Translations under genes and position numbers: made by a program
In this document: one piece after another, positions 9,953 to 19,286 of the stretch
Position numbering within the stretch: position 1 is the first letter of the stretch
Layout: each line of letters begins with the position of its first letter
Source: Planctomycetota bacterium
Lineage (GTDB): Bacteria; Planctomycetota; UBA1135
Assembly: GCA_024229395.1 (NCBI GenBank)
Contig: JAAESM010000074.1
Span: 62,001 to 126,000 of the forward strand
Direction of reading: 5' to 3'
DNA length: 64,000 nucleotides
The notes under the pieces: generated by a model
Databases searched by the model: none
What the model saw: the letters and a program-made list of their open reading frames with translations, nothing else
What the model was told of the DNA's origin: nothing

Positions 9953-11659
9953 CTACGCTTTCTGGATGTCGGCGATGCATGGATCATCTGAACGAGGGTT
10001 CTTAGGCAGGAAGCCTTCTTCCTGTCCGCGCCACTCGACCAGAGTCATGTCGTAAGGATCATCAACCGTTGGTGGGTCGATGTCGAAGTTATGTTCCGGC
10101 GGTGGCGAAGTGCACTGCCATTCGAGGGTGACACCACCCCATGGGTTCGCAGGAGCCTTCTCGCCATGCTTCAAGGAGCGGATCAGCGAGTAGAGCGCCA
10201 TGCACAAGCCGACTGCCAAGACCACGGCGCCAACGGTGGCTGCCATGTTGTAGCTGTCGAAACCCGCGGCTTCGGTGTAACCGGCGTAACGGCGCGGCAT
10301 GCCTCGCGAACCAGCTGGGAACAGCGGCAAGAAGGTCATGTTGAAGCCAACGAAGGAAAGCAAGCAGCCCCACTTGGAGAGCGCGCCTTCGGCCATGCGA
10401 CCGTACATCTTTGGCCACCAGTAGAAGATTCCACCGATGAATCCGAACAGTGCCGAACCCACCATCACGAAGTGGAAGTGAGCCACCACGAAGTAGGTGT
10501 CGTGCAGGTGCACGGAAGTACCCAGCGTGGAGTGGAACATGCCGGTCAGACCACCGATACCGAACAACCAGATGATGGAGAGTCCATACAACATGGGAGT
10601 GGTGAAGGCGATCGAGCCTTTGTACAGCGTGGCGATCCAGTTGAACACCTTGATCGCCGACGGCACCGCGACCGAGAAGGTCAATGCCGAGAAGATCACC
10701 GACATGGTTTCGGATTGACCACTGACGAACATGTGGTGACCCCAAACGATGAAGGACAAGATGGCAATCGCGATCGATGCCATTGCGATCGACTTGTAAC
10801 CGAAGATTGGCTTACGGCTGAAGGTGGCGAATAGCTCGGACATCACACCCATGCCTGGCAGAATCATCACATACACCGCAGGGTGACTGTAGAACCAGAA
10901 CAGGTGCTGGAAGAAGACCGGGTCACCGCCAAGGGCTGGCGTGAAGATGCCGATCTGCATGGTCTTCTCGACCAACAGCAGAAGCAACGAGATGCCGACC
11001 ACAGGAGTTGCCAGAATCTGGATGATTGCGGTCGCGTAGATGGCCCACAGGAACAGTGGCATCTTGAACCAAGTCATTCCCGGCGGACGCATCTTGTGGA
11101 TTGTCACGATGAAGTTCAGACCGGTGAAGATCGAACTGAAACCCAGCACGAAGGCGCCGAGCACCGCGGTGATCACCGAGACGTCGGTGTGCCCGGTGGA
11201 GTACGGCGGGTAGAAGGTCCAACCGGTATCCAGGTTTCCGATGAACAGCGTGGCCACGAACAGCAGCGCACCGATCAACCACAAGTGGTAACTGAGCCTA
11301 TTCAGTTTCGGGAAGGCCACATCCTTCACCCCCAGCATGATGGGCAAGACGAAGTTGCCCAAGGCCGCGGGAATGGATGGGATGATGACCAGGAAGATCA
11401 TCACTGCGCCGTGAACGGTGAACGCGTTGTTGTAGGCGTTCATCTGCTCGACGGTCTGGGTCATGAAGTCCGTGACGCCAGGCGTCAGCGTCCAACGGAT
11501 CTTCATCGCGAAGAATCCACCCAGGATGAAGCAGCCGATCACCGACCAGAGGTACATGAGACCAAGGCGCTTGTGGTCGATGGTCATGAACCATGACCGG
11601 AAGCCCTTGGTGGCGTTCAGGTAGTTGGTGCGGTCGAGAGAGTTAGTGGAAGGTGCCAT
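9953..11659 (-). CDS. coxA: Cytochrome c oxidase subunit I, heme-copper type A2
   Basis: This is the catalytic subunit with about 12 membrane spans in 568 residues. It has the heme a histidine motif [12 protein letters not shown], the CuB/active-site block [16 protein letters not shown], the CuB His-His pair in WGHHMFVSG, and the heme a/a3 ligands in [16 protein letters not shown]. The YSHPAVY form lacks the glutamate of GHPEVY and instead has the YS motif of A2-type oxidases, as expected for a caa3 enzyme. It lies between coxB and coxC. Confidence 0.96.
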   Translation of the reverse strand: MAPSTNSLDRTNYLNATKGFRSWFMTIDHKRLGLMYLWSVIGCFILGGFFAMKIRWTLTPGVTDFMTQTVEQMNAYNNAFTVHGAVMIFLVIIPSIPAALGNFVLPIMLGVKDVAFPKLNRLSYHLWLIGALLFVATLFIGNLDTGWTFYPPYSTGHTDVSVITAVLGAFVLGFSSIFTGLNFIVTIHKMRPPGMTWFKMPLFLWAIYATAIIQILATPVVGISLLLLLVEKTMQIGIFTPALGGDPVFFQHLFWFYSHPAVYVMILPGMGVMSELFATFSRKPIFGYKSIAMASIAIAILSFIVWGHHMFVSGQSETMSVIFSALTFSVAVPSAIKVFNWIATLYKGSIAFTTPMLYGLSIIWLFGIGGLTGMFHSTLGTSVHLHDTYFVVAHFHFVMVGSALFGFIGGIFYWWPKMYGRMAEGALSKWGCLLSFVGFNMTFLPLFPAGSRGMPRRYAGYTEAAGFDSYNMAATVGAVVLAVGLCMALYSLIRSLKHGEKAPANPWGGVTLEWQCTSPPPEHNFDIDPPTVDDPYDMTLVEWRGQEEGFLPKNPRSDDPCIADIQKA

Positions 11660-11670
11660 TTATGTACTCC

Positions 11671-12672
11671 CTAGTTCAGCGACTTGAGGTAAGCGATGAT
11701 TGCACTGATGTCGTCATCGTCGAGTTGACCCGCGAAGGAAGTCATCGGCACGTTGGCGTAGCCTTCCACGACCTTCGCTTGAGGATCAAGCAAGGACTCG
11801 CGAATGTAGTTGTCGTCGACAGCGACCTTGGTGCCATCCACGAGGGTTTCTTCCTTGCCATAGAGTGAATCCAAGGCAGGACCGATACCGGCGACACCCG
11901 AGACCGAGTGACAGGCGATACAACCCTTGGCGCCGAACAGCTTCTTGCCGCGCTCTTCAGGGCTGAGGTCCGAATCATCGGCAGCAGCGACGACCCAAGT
12001 ATCGAAGTCCTCTTGGCTCACGACCTTGACCGTGGCCAACATCCGCGAGTGCTTCGAACCACAGTATTCGGCGCAGTAAAGCGGAAACTCGCCGATCTCG
12101 GTGGCTTCGAACCAAACGTAGTTGTAACGACCAGGCACCGCATCCATCTTGGCGCGGAAAGCCGGCACGAAGAAGGAGTGCAGGACGTCGGTGGATTCCA
12201 GACGTATGACCACCGGCTTGTTGACCGGAACCACAAGGCCTTCGCCTTCATCGATGGCGGGGTTACCACCTGTAGTGATCGCGCCATTCGGGTAGTTGAA
12301 GGTCCAACTCCATTTCTGGCTGATCGCTTCGATTTGGTAGGAGTCCGCTGGTGGGTTGCGACGATCGACGTAATCCTTGAAGCCGTACCAGAACATGGCA
12401 ACCATGAACAAGGCAGGAATCACCGACCACACGATCTCGATCTTGGTCGAGTGGTGCGGACTGTCTTCCGGCTCGATGCCCACGCGTGAGCGGCTGTACT
12501 TCAGGGAGAAGATGATGGTCGCCACGACGATCGCGATGAACGCGAACAGCGAGACGTAGAAGATGAAGTAGAACAGATCATCCACACGCGATGCGCCTGT
12601 GGAAGCCTGGCTGGGAAACCAGAATGTCTCTGCTCCGCTCTGGGGCAGTGCCAACAGATTCAGGAGGTTCAT
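11671..12672 (-). CDS. coxB: Cytochrome c oxidase subunit II with fused cytochrome c (caa3)
   Basis: The 333-residue protein has two N-terminal membrane spans, then the CuA domain with ligands His165 (TDVLHSFFVP), Cys200, Cys204, His208 and Met211 (CAEYCGSKHSRM), and Trp-rich KWSWTFNYPNG. A C-terminal cytochrome c domain follows with heme motif CIACH at 251-255. This architecture defines caa3-type oxidases, which take electrons directly into the fused cytochrome. Its ATG overlaps the sco stop (ATGA). The alternative complex III genes upstream are the likely electron donor. Confidence 0.95.
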   Translation of the reverse strand: MNLLNLLALPQSGAETFWFPSQASTGASRVDDLFYFIFYVSLFAFIAIVVATIIFSLKYSRSRVGIEPEDSPHHSTKIEIVWSVIPALFMVAMFWYGFKDYVDRRNPPADSYQIEAISQKWSWTFNYPNGAITTGGNPAIDEGEGLVVPVNKPVVIRLESTDVLHSFFVPAFRAKMDAVPGRYNYVWFEATEIGEFPLYCAEYCGSKHSRMLATVKVVSQEDFDTWVVAAADDSDLSPEERGKKLFGAKGCIACHSVSGVAGIGPALDSLYGKEETLVDGTKVAVDDNYIRESLLDPQAKVVEGYANVPMTSFAGQLDDDDISAIIAYLKSLN

Positions 12673-13544
12673 GCCGCTTTTGCTTTACGGGTCTTGCGCT
12701 CGAGCCTGAACAACCAAGCCAGGAACGCGAAGAAAAACAGGGCCAAGAAGGACAACACGTAGCGAGTGAGGTTCCATGCATTGGCGACGAAGGAGCCCGA
12801 CGCCGCGTCGTACATGAAACACCGCAGGATCAGTGCGTCGATGGTTGAGACGAACTTGGAATCAGCCGTCTCGGAGAGGGAAAGCCGCAGCGTGCTGGGC
12901 TTGAAGTCGATGCCGTACAAGTAGCGCGCGACGCGCCCTTGCGGGTCGAGGAGCATCAACGCGGCGGTGTGCGCGTACTGGCCGGTCTCCTCGACGTAGT
13001 TGTAGCGGAAGCCGACGACGTCGGCGAGCTGGCGGATGTCTTCTTCGCTGCCACGCAGGAAGGTCCAGCCATTCTTGACCTGTTCGCGGCGCCCGTAATT
13101 GCTCAATAAAGCATCACGGAAGTCCGACGAACGTTCGGAAGATTCATTTGGATCCAGGCTTACCGTGACCACGCGGAACTGATTGCCCGGGGTCCAGTCT
13201 TCCATGCCGTCCAGCGTCTTCACGAAACCGTTCAACTGCAGGCCGCAAAGCTGCGGGCAGCTGGCATAGTTCATGGTGAGGATCACCGGGCGCTCGCCAT
13301 CGAACAGATCGCCAAGACGGACGTCTTTGCCGTTCGCATCCTGGAAGACCATGTCGGCGGGCACTTGCGCTTCGAGCTTCTCGTCGATGCCGACGCCATC
13401 AAGAGCTTCAGGCTGGAAGTCGGCGCTTTGGCCCTTGTTGTTGACGTCGAAATTCGACTGCTGCGCGCTCATTCCACTCACCACCCCCACCGCCATCAAG
13501 GCAGTGAAAAGCATGGATGCAAAAGGCGGGACAGTCATCAACAA
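12669..13544 (-). CDS. SCO1/SenC copper chaperone
   Basis: This is a thioredoxin-fold copper chaperone for the CuA site. After a signal segment (FTALMAVGVVSGMSAQ) it has VILTMNYASCPQLCGLQLNG, with the metal-binding CPxxC pair, and the downstream histidine in QYAHTAALMLLDPQG. A C-terminal membrane span (YVLSFLALFFFAFLAWLF) and a basic tail follow. The TTG at 13544 has AAGG six bases upstream; the ATG at 13538 is the alternative start. The gene precedes coxB in the same operon, as is common. Confidence 0.88.
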   Translation of the reverse strand: MLMTVPPFASMLFTALMAVGVVSGMSAQQSNFDVNNKGQSADFQPEALDGVGIDEKLEAQVPADMVFQDANGKDVRLGDLFDGERPVILTMNYASCPQLCGLQLNGFVKTLDGMEDWTPGNQFRVVTVSLDPNESSERSSDFRDALLSNYGRREQVKNGWTFLRGSEEDIRQLADVVGFRYNYVEETGQYAHTAALMLLDPQGRVARYLYGIDFKPSTLRLSLSETADSKFVSTIDALILRCFMYDAASGSFVANAWNLTRYVLSFLALFFFAFLAWLFRLERKTRKAKAA

Positions 13545-13552
13545 GCTACGCC

Positions 13553-13771
13553 TTACTTGGCGTATTTTTGGATGACCGACTGCATCGATTCATCACTCAC
13601 AGTAGGCGCTTCTTCGACGGCCGCCGACGAGTCACGACTCTCTTGCAGAGCGAGGCGTTCAGTGTTCGTCATGCCGACGACGAGATAGGAAATCGCGATG
13701 GTTGCGAAGGTGCCCACAAGGCCAATTGTGACCAGTGCGCGCACGTCGGGCGTATCGGGTTCGAGTGCCAT
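13553..13771 (-). CDS. Small single-span membrane protein in the oxidase operon
   Basis: About 72 residues from the ATG at 13771. It has an acidic N-terminus (MALEPDTPDV), one membrane helix (ALVTIGLVGTFATIAISYLVVGM) and an acidic tail ending IQKYAK. The open frame runs further up to 13858, but the upstream part looks non-coding. It is the first gene of the sco-cox operon. Its position fits a small assembly or accessory subunit of the ACIII-caa3 pair, which is inference. I recognise no family. Confidence 0.6.
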   Translation of the reverse strand: MALEPDTPDVRALVTIGLVGTFATIAISYLVVGMTNTERLALQESRDSSAAVEEAPTVSDESMQSVIQKYAK

Positions 13772-14023
13772 TTTCTGCTGTGATTTTCCGCGCGGGGGGA
13801 CTGCTGAGAGCCCTTTAAAGACCGGGACTTGCGCGGATTGGATACAAAATCGTCGCATACTATTGCAATAAAATCAAGTTATTGATTAAGCGACAGACGA
13901 CTCCTCAATCGCGTTAAATACCTCGGATTTGAGAGATTGGAAACGCCTCGATTGGCGACAAATAGGTGTGTTAATGTAGCTTCGCAAGCATCGTTCTTTT
14001 GACTCAAGGCCAAGGCCAATTTC

Positions 14024-14860
14024 CTGAACCCGCCCCCACTCAAGATCAATCCACATATTGGTTGGATTGCCACCCTTTCGCTCGTGGTTTCGCCCGCTCT
14101 CAACGCCCAGGGTGGAGGCGTTTCCGATATATATTAATTCGATGGAGCGGCGGCGAACGACCGCCTCGGTTCGGCCGTGTCTAACGCTGGCGATGTCGAT
14201 GGCGATGGGATTGATGACCTTTTTGTCAGTGCCATCGGTGCTGCCCCGAACGGCCTCAGCGGCACTGGCTCTGTCTTCGTCTATTCTGGTGCTTCAGGCG
14301 CCTTGCTCCATCGGTTCGACGGCCCCTCTGTGAATGCAGGTCTCGGCTATTCCGTTTCTGGCGCTGGCGACGTCAACGACGATGGTTTTGAGGATGTCCT
14401 CATTGGAGCAAGCTTTTTCAACCAGGGCGGCCCCAGGATCAGTTCCGCCTTCGTCTATTCCTTCAGTCCCTTCATGATTGCCGACGCAAACTCAGTGTCA
14501 GCAGCCAGCGGGGGTATTGTCAGCTTTGACCTCGATTTCCCAGACAGTGCGGCACTCGATGGCTACAAGATCCTGATCTCAACCTCTGGAACTGGACCGA
14601 TTCATTTCGGCGTGGATATCCCTCTCACTCTAGACAGCATGGTGAGAGATACCTTCTACGGCAACTATCCATTCTCCACTTACTCCAATCTACATGGAAC
14701 CCTCGATGTCGCTGGTAACGCCGCTGCAACCATCACCATCCCGGCCGGCCTCAATATCAACCTGATTGGTCGCACTTTCTATTTCGCTGCTATCGCGAAT
14801 CAACCGGGCAATCTTCCTGAATACAGTTCGATTGCCGTGCCGGTCACGATCGTTCCTTAG
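14024..14860 (+). pseudogene. Decayed secreted FG-GAP protein gene
   Basis: One frame reads a signal-peptide-like segment (GWIATLSLVVSPALNAQG, from about 14060), then GGVSDIY, a TAA at 14135-14137, then FDGAAANDRLGSAVSNAGDVDGDGIDD and a second similar repeat. These are FG-GAP/integrin-type beta-propeller repeats with DxDGDGxxD calcium loops. Only about two repeats remain where a propeller needs about seven. They are followed directly by a 125-residue C-terminal domain ending AVPVTIVP. No ATG, GTG or TTG begins the frame. The longest possible product today starts at the GTG at 14177 (227 residues) without a signal peptide. I infer internal deletion between repeats plus a nonsense mutation. The gene lies on the opposite strand between actF and the oxidase genes. 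Confidence 0.7.
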
Positions 14861-14890
14861 CCACAGCAGCAACCTTCTCCCCCATCAATT

Positions 14891-14932
14891 ACCAAAGCCA
14901 CCTATCCCCAATCAGGGAAAGGTGGCTTTGGT
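14891..14932 (+). terminator. Intrinsic terminator, 12-bp perfect stem
   Basis: The arms accaaagccacc (14891-14902) and ggtggctttggt (14921-14932) are perfectly complementary around an 18-base loop. A pyrimidine-rich ttctctctcc tract follows on the plus strand. It lies 30 bases after the stop of the decayed FG-GAP gene, so that gene kept its own terminator. Confidence 0.7.
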
Positions 14933-15047
14933 TCTCTCTCCGGTAGCTCCCGGGCGGGCGGCTAGCTACGTCGGCGACTTTTGGCGCATTCCGCCATTGC
15001 GGAGCGCGACGAGCTTTGTCGACGCGCCCCCAAGTACCGAGCAAGAA

Positions 15048-16379
15048 CTAGATGTTCTTGAACCCAAGACACTTGCCGAGAAGCGGGTCACCCGTAGGCA
15101 GCAATGCCTGCTTCGCCGACTTCTTACCGACACCGTAGATCAAGACTCCGAACATCCCCACGGCCAAGGCAATTTCCATCAGGCCGAATGGGTTGCTGGC
15201 ACCCACCTCACTACGGTTGTAGTTCGGCATGGCGATCCAGTAGATGTCTACCCAGTGCAGGACCAGCATGTAAATCGCCCAGTACTTCAGCACGTTGGTG
15301 TTGCGCTTCACGTGACGAGAAAGCAGACCACCGAACGGGATGATGAAGTGGAAGATCAACAGGCACCAAGTCCAACCTGTCCAGGCGTCGGTGAGACGCG
15401 CGGCGTAGAAGTGAGTCTCCTCAGGGATGTTGGCGTACCAGATCAGCATGAACTGCGAGAACGCGATGTAGCCCCAGAAGAAGGTGAACGCGAACATCCA
15501 CTTACCGAGGTCATGGTAATGCTCGTCGTTGATGACCTTGGTCATCTTGCCTTTGGCCTGGAGGAACTTGCTCATCAAGACCATCCAGCACACGCAGCTC
15601 AAGAAAGCACCGGCGAAGATGTACACGCCGAAGATGGTGCTGAACCAAGTCTCATCCAGCGACATCAACATGTCGAAGGAGAAGAAGCTGATGGTGAAGG
15701 CGAACAGGATCACCGACACGGCAGAGATCTTCTTGGCACCGAGGGTTGGCGCAATGCCTTCCGCAGTATCTTGATCGACCGACTTCTTGAAGAAGAACTT
15801 GGTCATCCACCACCACAACAGGAAGTAGGCGAACAAGCGGATGATGAAGAAGGTGCGGTTGAGGTAAGGCTCCTTGGCAGAAACGAAGTGCTCATGCTCT
15901 TCATGTGCCAACTCAGTCGCCAAATCATGCGCTTCGGCAGGACCAGCGTGAGCTTGTTCACCAGCGGTTTCAGCGGCGTCGGCGGCCTCGTGACCGTGAC
16001 CCATGGAGGCCCACTTCCAGACTTCGACGTCGTCGGAAAGGACCGGAATCAGCAGCGGCAATGCGAAGATCGCGAACAGCGGAATGTTGGCCATGGTCAG
16101 CTCGGCGAGACGACGAACCGACACGCTCCAGTGCGCGTTGACCAAGTGCTGAACAATCGTGAAGAAGGTCGCGCCAAGCACGATCGTAAACACGAAGCAG
16201 AACGCGATTAGGTATGCGAACCAGAAGTGGCTGAAGGCATCGTGGTCGTTCGACATAAAGCCGAGCACCAGACCGAGGCCCAAGCCGACGGCAGCAAGAC
16301 CGAGACCAAAGCGAGCAACCTTCGGTGAAAGATCACCAGCCTGGTTGTCGCCTTCAAGTTGAATGGGATGAGAACTCAT
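15048..16379 (-). CDS. actF: Alternative complex III subunit ActF
   Basis: This is a 443-residue integral membrane protein with about ten spans. It includes ARFGLGLAAVGLGLGLVLGF, GATFFTIVQHLVNAHWSVSVRR, MLMSLDETWFSTIFGVYIFAGAF and HFIIPFGGLLSRHVKRN. The pattern 'HF.W..S.R' with 'S.D.LMSLDP.WFST..G.Y' identifies ActF, a quinol:cytochrome c oxidoreductase quinone-binding-type subunit. A His/Glu/Ala-rich loop (GHGHEAADAAETAGEQ) interrupts two spans. It is the last act gene and lies 9 bases after actDE. Confidence 0.9.
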   Translation of the reverse strand: MSSHPIQLEGDNQAGDLSPKVARFGLGLAAVGLGLGLVLGFMSNDHDAFSHFWFAYLIAFCFVFTIVLGATFFTIVQHLVNAHWSVSVRRLAELTMANIPLFAIFALPLLIPVLSDDVEVWKWASMGHGHEAADAAETAGEQAHAGPAEAHDLATELAHEEHEHFVSAKEPYLNRTFFIIRLFAYFLLWWWMTKFFFKKSVDQDTAEGIAPTLGAKKISAVSVILFAFTISFFSFDMLMSLDETWFSTIFGVYIFAGAFLSCVCWMVLMSKFLQAKGKMTKVINDEHYHDLGKWMFAFTFFWGYIAFSQFMLIWYANIPEETHFYAARLTDAWTGWTWCLLIFHFIIPFGGLLSRHVKRNTNVLKYWAIYMLVLHWVDIYWIAMPNYNRSEVGASNPFGLMEIALAVGMFGVLIYGVGKKSAKQALLPTGDPLLGKCLGFKNI

Positions 16380-16388
16380 TTTTCTGCC

Positions 16389-17879
16389 CTACTTCAAAGT
16401 GCTGAGGTACTCGAAGAGATCAGCGATCTGTTCGTCGGTGATGTTCGGGAATGGAACCATCGCACCTGGGATGGCACCTTCACGCGTTTTCGCCAGAGGT
16501 TCACGCAATGACTCGGTGAGGTAAGCGAGGTCGCCCTTCACCGTTTCGCCCGTGGTTAGCTTGATGTCGCTGCCTGCGTACCCCTGGAAGGTCGGGCCGA
16601 CCAGCGGCGAACCGTTGGTGGTATGGCAAGCCATGCAACCTTGCTGGTTGAGGACCAACTCGCCACGCTCGACTGGAGTCATGGCAGCAAGCTCATCAGC
16701 ACTTGGACCTTCTTCACCGTATTCAGCCTGCAAGGCGCGCATGTAGGCGATGATCGCCCAGCGCTTTTGTGCAGGAATCTGTCCGCCGTAAGCGGGCATG
16801 GTGTTGAGGCCATTGGTGATGGTGTCGAAGATCTTTCCATCTTCCATGCCCACGATGCGAACGCCGTTCAAGTCGGTCGGTTGAACCCACTTGGCCTCGC
16901 CTTGTGCTGCCAACATTGCGGCACGTTCGTGAATCGGACCGTCGCCGGCACCAGTGTTGCCGTGACAAAGACCGCAGAAGATCTCGAAGTTCTTCTTACC
17001 TTCGGCAAGGAACTCCTCATCGACAGTGAGCGATGCTGGCAGGGCAGCGATGTGGCTGTCACCATCTTTGCCAGTCACGAAAGACTCGTCTTCGTAGAAC
17101 TGACCTTCGGCGACCGTGCCTGTGATCTGCGAACGCGACATGCGGCCGTCTTCGAAGAAGGAAGTCTCACCTTGAGCACGGAAGCGATCCTGCTTATCCA
17201 TGTCCTTGACGATGTGCACGCGTGGCTGCGTGGTGGTGGAATCCCAAGTCTGATAGACCATGCCGATCGGAATCAGCATGACGCCAGCGGTGATCCACAA
17301 CTTGGCCTTCACGTTGCCTGGCAAGCCAGTCGGCTCATCGGCTTCGCGAACCTCTTCCACCTGCTTAGCGCCGATGGTGTTGAGGAAATCGCCGGTGCGA
17401 CCCAATGCGAAGTTCGGGTCCTTGGCTTCGATCGCCAAGAAGAAGCCATCATCCGTTGCCTTGGCGAAACTGTTCTTGCGGAACAGCGGGTGGTACCAAC
17501 GGGGTAGGCCGTTGATGCCCCACATCGCGAAGAAGGCCGTGAATGCCGAGAACAACACCGTGACCTCGAAGATCACAGGGACGTTCGCTGGCAACGACCA
17601 GACCGGCTTACCGGAGATATCGTATGCGTAATCGACCGAGTTGGTCCACCATTGCAGCCAAACACCAGTTGCCAAGCCAATGAGGCCCATGGTGAGCACG
17701 ATCCATGGCAGGCGAGTGAACTTCACTCCCATGCAATCATCGAGCCCGTGCACCGGGAACGGCGTGTGGCAGTCCCAGTTCTTGTAGCCGGCGTCGCGAA
17801 CCCGTTCGGCCCCTTTGCAGAGGGCGGTCGGATCTTCGAACTCAGCCAGTAGGCCGTAGAAGTTTTTGTCGTTGGTCAT
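16389..17879 (-). CDS. actDE: Fused ActD-ActE of alternative complex III, diheme
   Basis: Residues 1-180 are an ActD (DUF3341) domain with FYGLLAEFEDPTALCKGAERVRDAGY and two membrane spans. A further span (LWITAGVMLIPIGMVYQTW, about 193-211) leads into a periplasmic cytochrome part. This has CGLCH at 302-306 with IAALPASLTVDEEFLAEGK before it (ActE type), then a second cytochrome c domain with CMACH at 415-419. In the well-studied complexes ActD and ActE are separate proteins and ActE binds one heme c. Here they are one polypeptide with a second heme domain that could hand electrons to the caa3 oxidase, which is inference. The gene sits in order between actC and actF. Confidence 0.9.
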   Translation of the reverse strand: MTNDKNFYGLLAEFEDPTALCKGAERVRDAGYKNWDCHTPFPVHGLDDCMGVKFTRLPWIVLTMGLIGLATGVWLQWWTNSVDYAYDISGKPVWSLPANVPVIFEVTVLFSAFTAFFAMWGINGLPRWYHPLFRKNSFAKATDDGFFLAIEAKDPNFALGRTGDFLNTIGAKQVEEVREADEPTGLPGNVKAKLWITAGVMLIPIGMVYQTWDSTTTQPRVHIVKDMDKQDRFRAQGETSFFEDGRMSRSQITGTVAEGQFYEDESFVTGKDGDSHIAALPASLTVDEEFLAEGKKNFEIFCGLCHGNTGAGDGPIHERAAMLAAQGEAKWVQPTDLNGVRIVGMEDGKIFDTITNGLNTMPAYGGQIPAQKRWAIIAYMRALQAEYGEEGPSADELAAMTPVERGELVLNQQGCMACHTTNGSPLVGPTFQGYAGSDIKLTTGETVKGDLAYLTESLREPLAKTREGAIPGAMVPFPNITDEQIADLFEYLSTLK

Positions 17880-17891
17880 TGTGCTGCCCTC

Positions 17892-19286
17892 CTAGTGATC
17901 GTCGAGGTGAGGGTGAGCCTGAGGCATGACGTTCTTCACTTCCGAGATCGCGACCTGTGGCAGGTAGCGGCAGAAGAGCATGAACAGAGTGAAGAACAGG
18001 CCGAAGCTACCCAAGAGGGTAAGGACGTCGACCCAAGTCGGGCTGAAGTAGTGCCAGCTCGACGGCAGGAAGTCGCGGTTCAGCGAGGTAACCACAATCA
18101 CGAAGCGTTCGAACCACATTCCGAGGTTCACGAACAACGAGATGATGAACACCAGTAGCAGGTTCTTACGCGCCTTCTTAAACCAGAAGATCTGCGGTGA
18201 CAGAACGTTGCAGCTGACCATGATCCAGTAACCCCACCAGTAGGGGCCGAATGCACGGTTGACGAAAGCGAAGCCTTCGTAGGAGTTGCCGGAGTACCAC
18301 GCCATGAAGAACTCCATGGAGTAGGCGTAGCCGACCATCATGCCCGTCGCCATGATCACCTTGCACATGTTGTCGATGTGGCGAGCAGTAATCAGGTCTT
18401 CGAGGCCGAACATCTTGCGTGCCGGGATCGAGAGGGTGAGCACCATCGCGAAGCCAGAGAAGATTGCGCCAGCAACGAAGTAAGGAGGCAGGATCGTGGT
18501 GTGCCAACCTGGCAACTGGGAAGTCGCGAAGTCAAACGAAACGACCGAGTGCACCGAAAGTACCAGTGGCGTGGCGAGTGCAGCCAGGATCAGGTAGGCG
18601 CGCTCGTAACGGTGCCAGTGGCGGTTCGAGCCAGTCCAACCGAGGGAGAACAAGCCGTACCAGAAGCGGCGGGCCTTGGTCTTGGCGCGGTCACGCACAG
18701 TGGCGAGGTCAGGAACCAAACCCATGTACCAGAACAGCAACGAAACCGAGAAGTAGGTGGAGACCGCAAATACGTCCCACAGCAGTGGCGAACGGAAGTT
18801 AGGCCACATGCTCATTTGGTTAGGTACCGGGAATACCCACCAGATCACCCAGATTCGACCGACGTGAATCGCGGGGAACATACCGGCACAGACCACCGCG
18901 AAGATGGTCATCGCTTCGGCGAATCGGTTAATGCCTGTTCGCCAGTCTTGGCGGAACAGGAACAACACCGCTGAAATCAACGTACCGGCGTGACCGATGC
19001 CAACCCAGAACACGAAGTTCACGATGGGCCAGCCCCAGGCAACTGGTTGGTTGTTACCCCAAACACCGACACCTGTCATGACCAGGTAAACGATCATCGC
19101 ACCGAGTACGCCGAGCAGGGCGACAGCGATGCCGAAGATTGGATACCAAGCTTTCGGTGGCTTTGGCGCTTCCAACACACCGCACACCGTTTCGGTGACG
19201 GAGTGCAGGTCGTTATCACCCTGAACTAGGGCGGCTGGGAAAAGGTCCTCGTGATCGATGGACGCAGGGATTGCCGAACTAGCCAT
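17892..19286 (-). CDS. actC: Alternative complex III subunit ActC, NrfD-like
   Basis: This is a 464-residue NrfD/PolS-type membrane protein with about ten spans, the putative quinol-binding and proton-handling subunit. Visible blocks include [66 protein letters not shown] and [29 protein letters not shown], all typical of ActC. Its ATG overlaps the end of actB by 8 bases. It pairs with actF, the second large membrane subunit, in the complex. Confidence 0.94.
   Translation of the reverse strand: MASSAIPASIDHEDLFPAALVQGDNDLHSVTETVCGVLEAPKPPKAWYPIFGIAVALLGVLGAMIVYLVMTGVGVWGNNQPVAWGWPIVNFVFWVGIGHAGTLISAVLFLFRQDWRTGINRFAEAMTIFAVVCAGMFPAIHVGRIWVIWWVFPVPNQMSMWPNFRSPLLWDVFAVSTYFSVSLLFWYMGLVPDLATVRDRAKTKARRFWYGLFSLGWTGSNRHWHRYERAYLILAALATPLVLSVHSVVSFDFATSQLPGWHTTILPPYFVAGAIFSGFAMVLTLSIPARKMFGLEDLITARHIDNMCKVIMATGMMVGYAYSMEFFMAWYSGNSYEGFAFVNRAFGPYWWGYWIMVSCNVLSPQIFWFKKARKNLLLVFIISLFVNLGMWFERFVIVVTSLNRDFLPSSWHYFSPTWVDVLTLLGSFGLFFTLFMLFCRYLPQVAISEVKNVMPQAHPHLDDH

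Noticed and set aside
14766-16211. 481-codon plus-strand frame opposite actF
   Set aside because: It starts inside another gene, is Glu/His/Val-rich as expected for the complement of a hydrophobic protein, and has no domain pattern.
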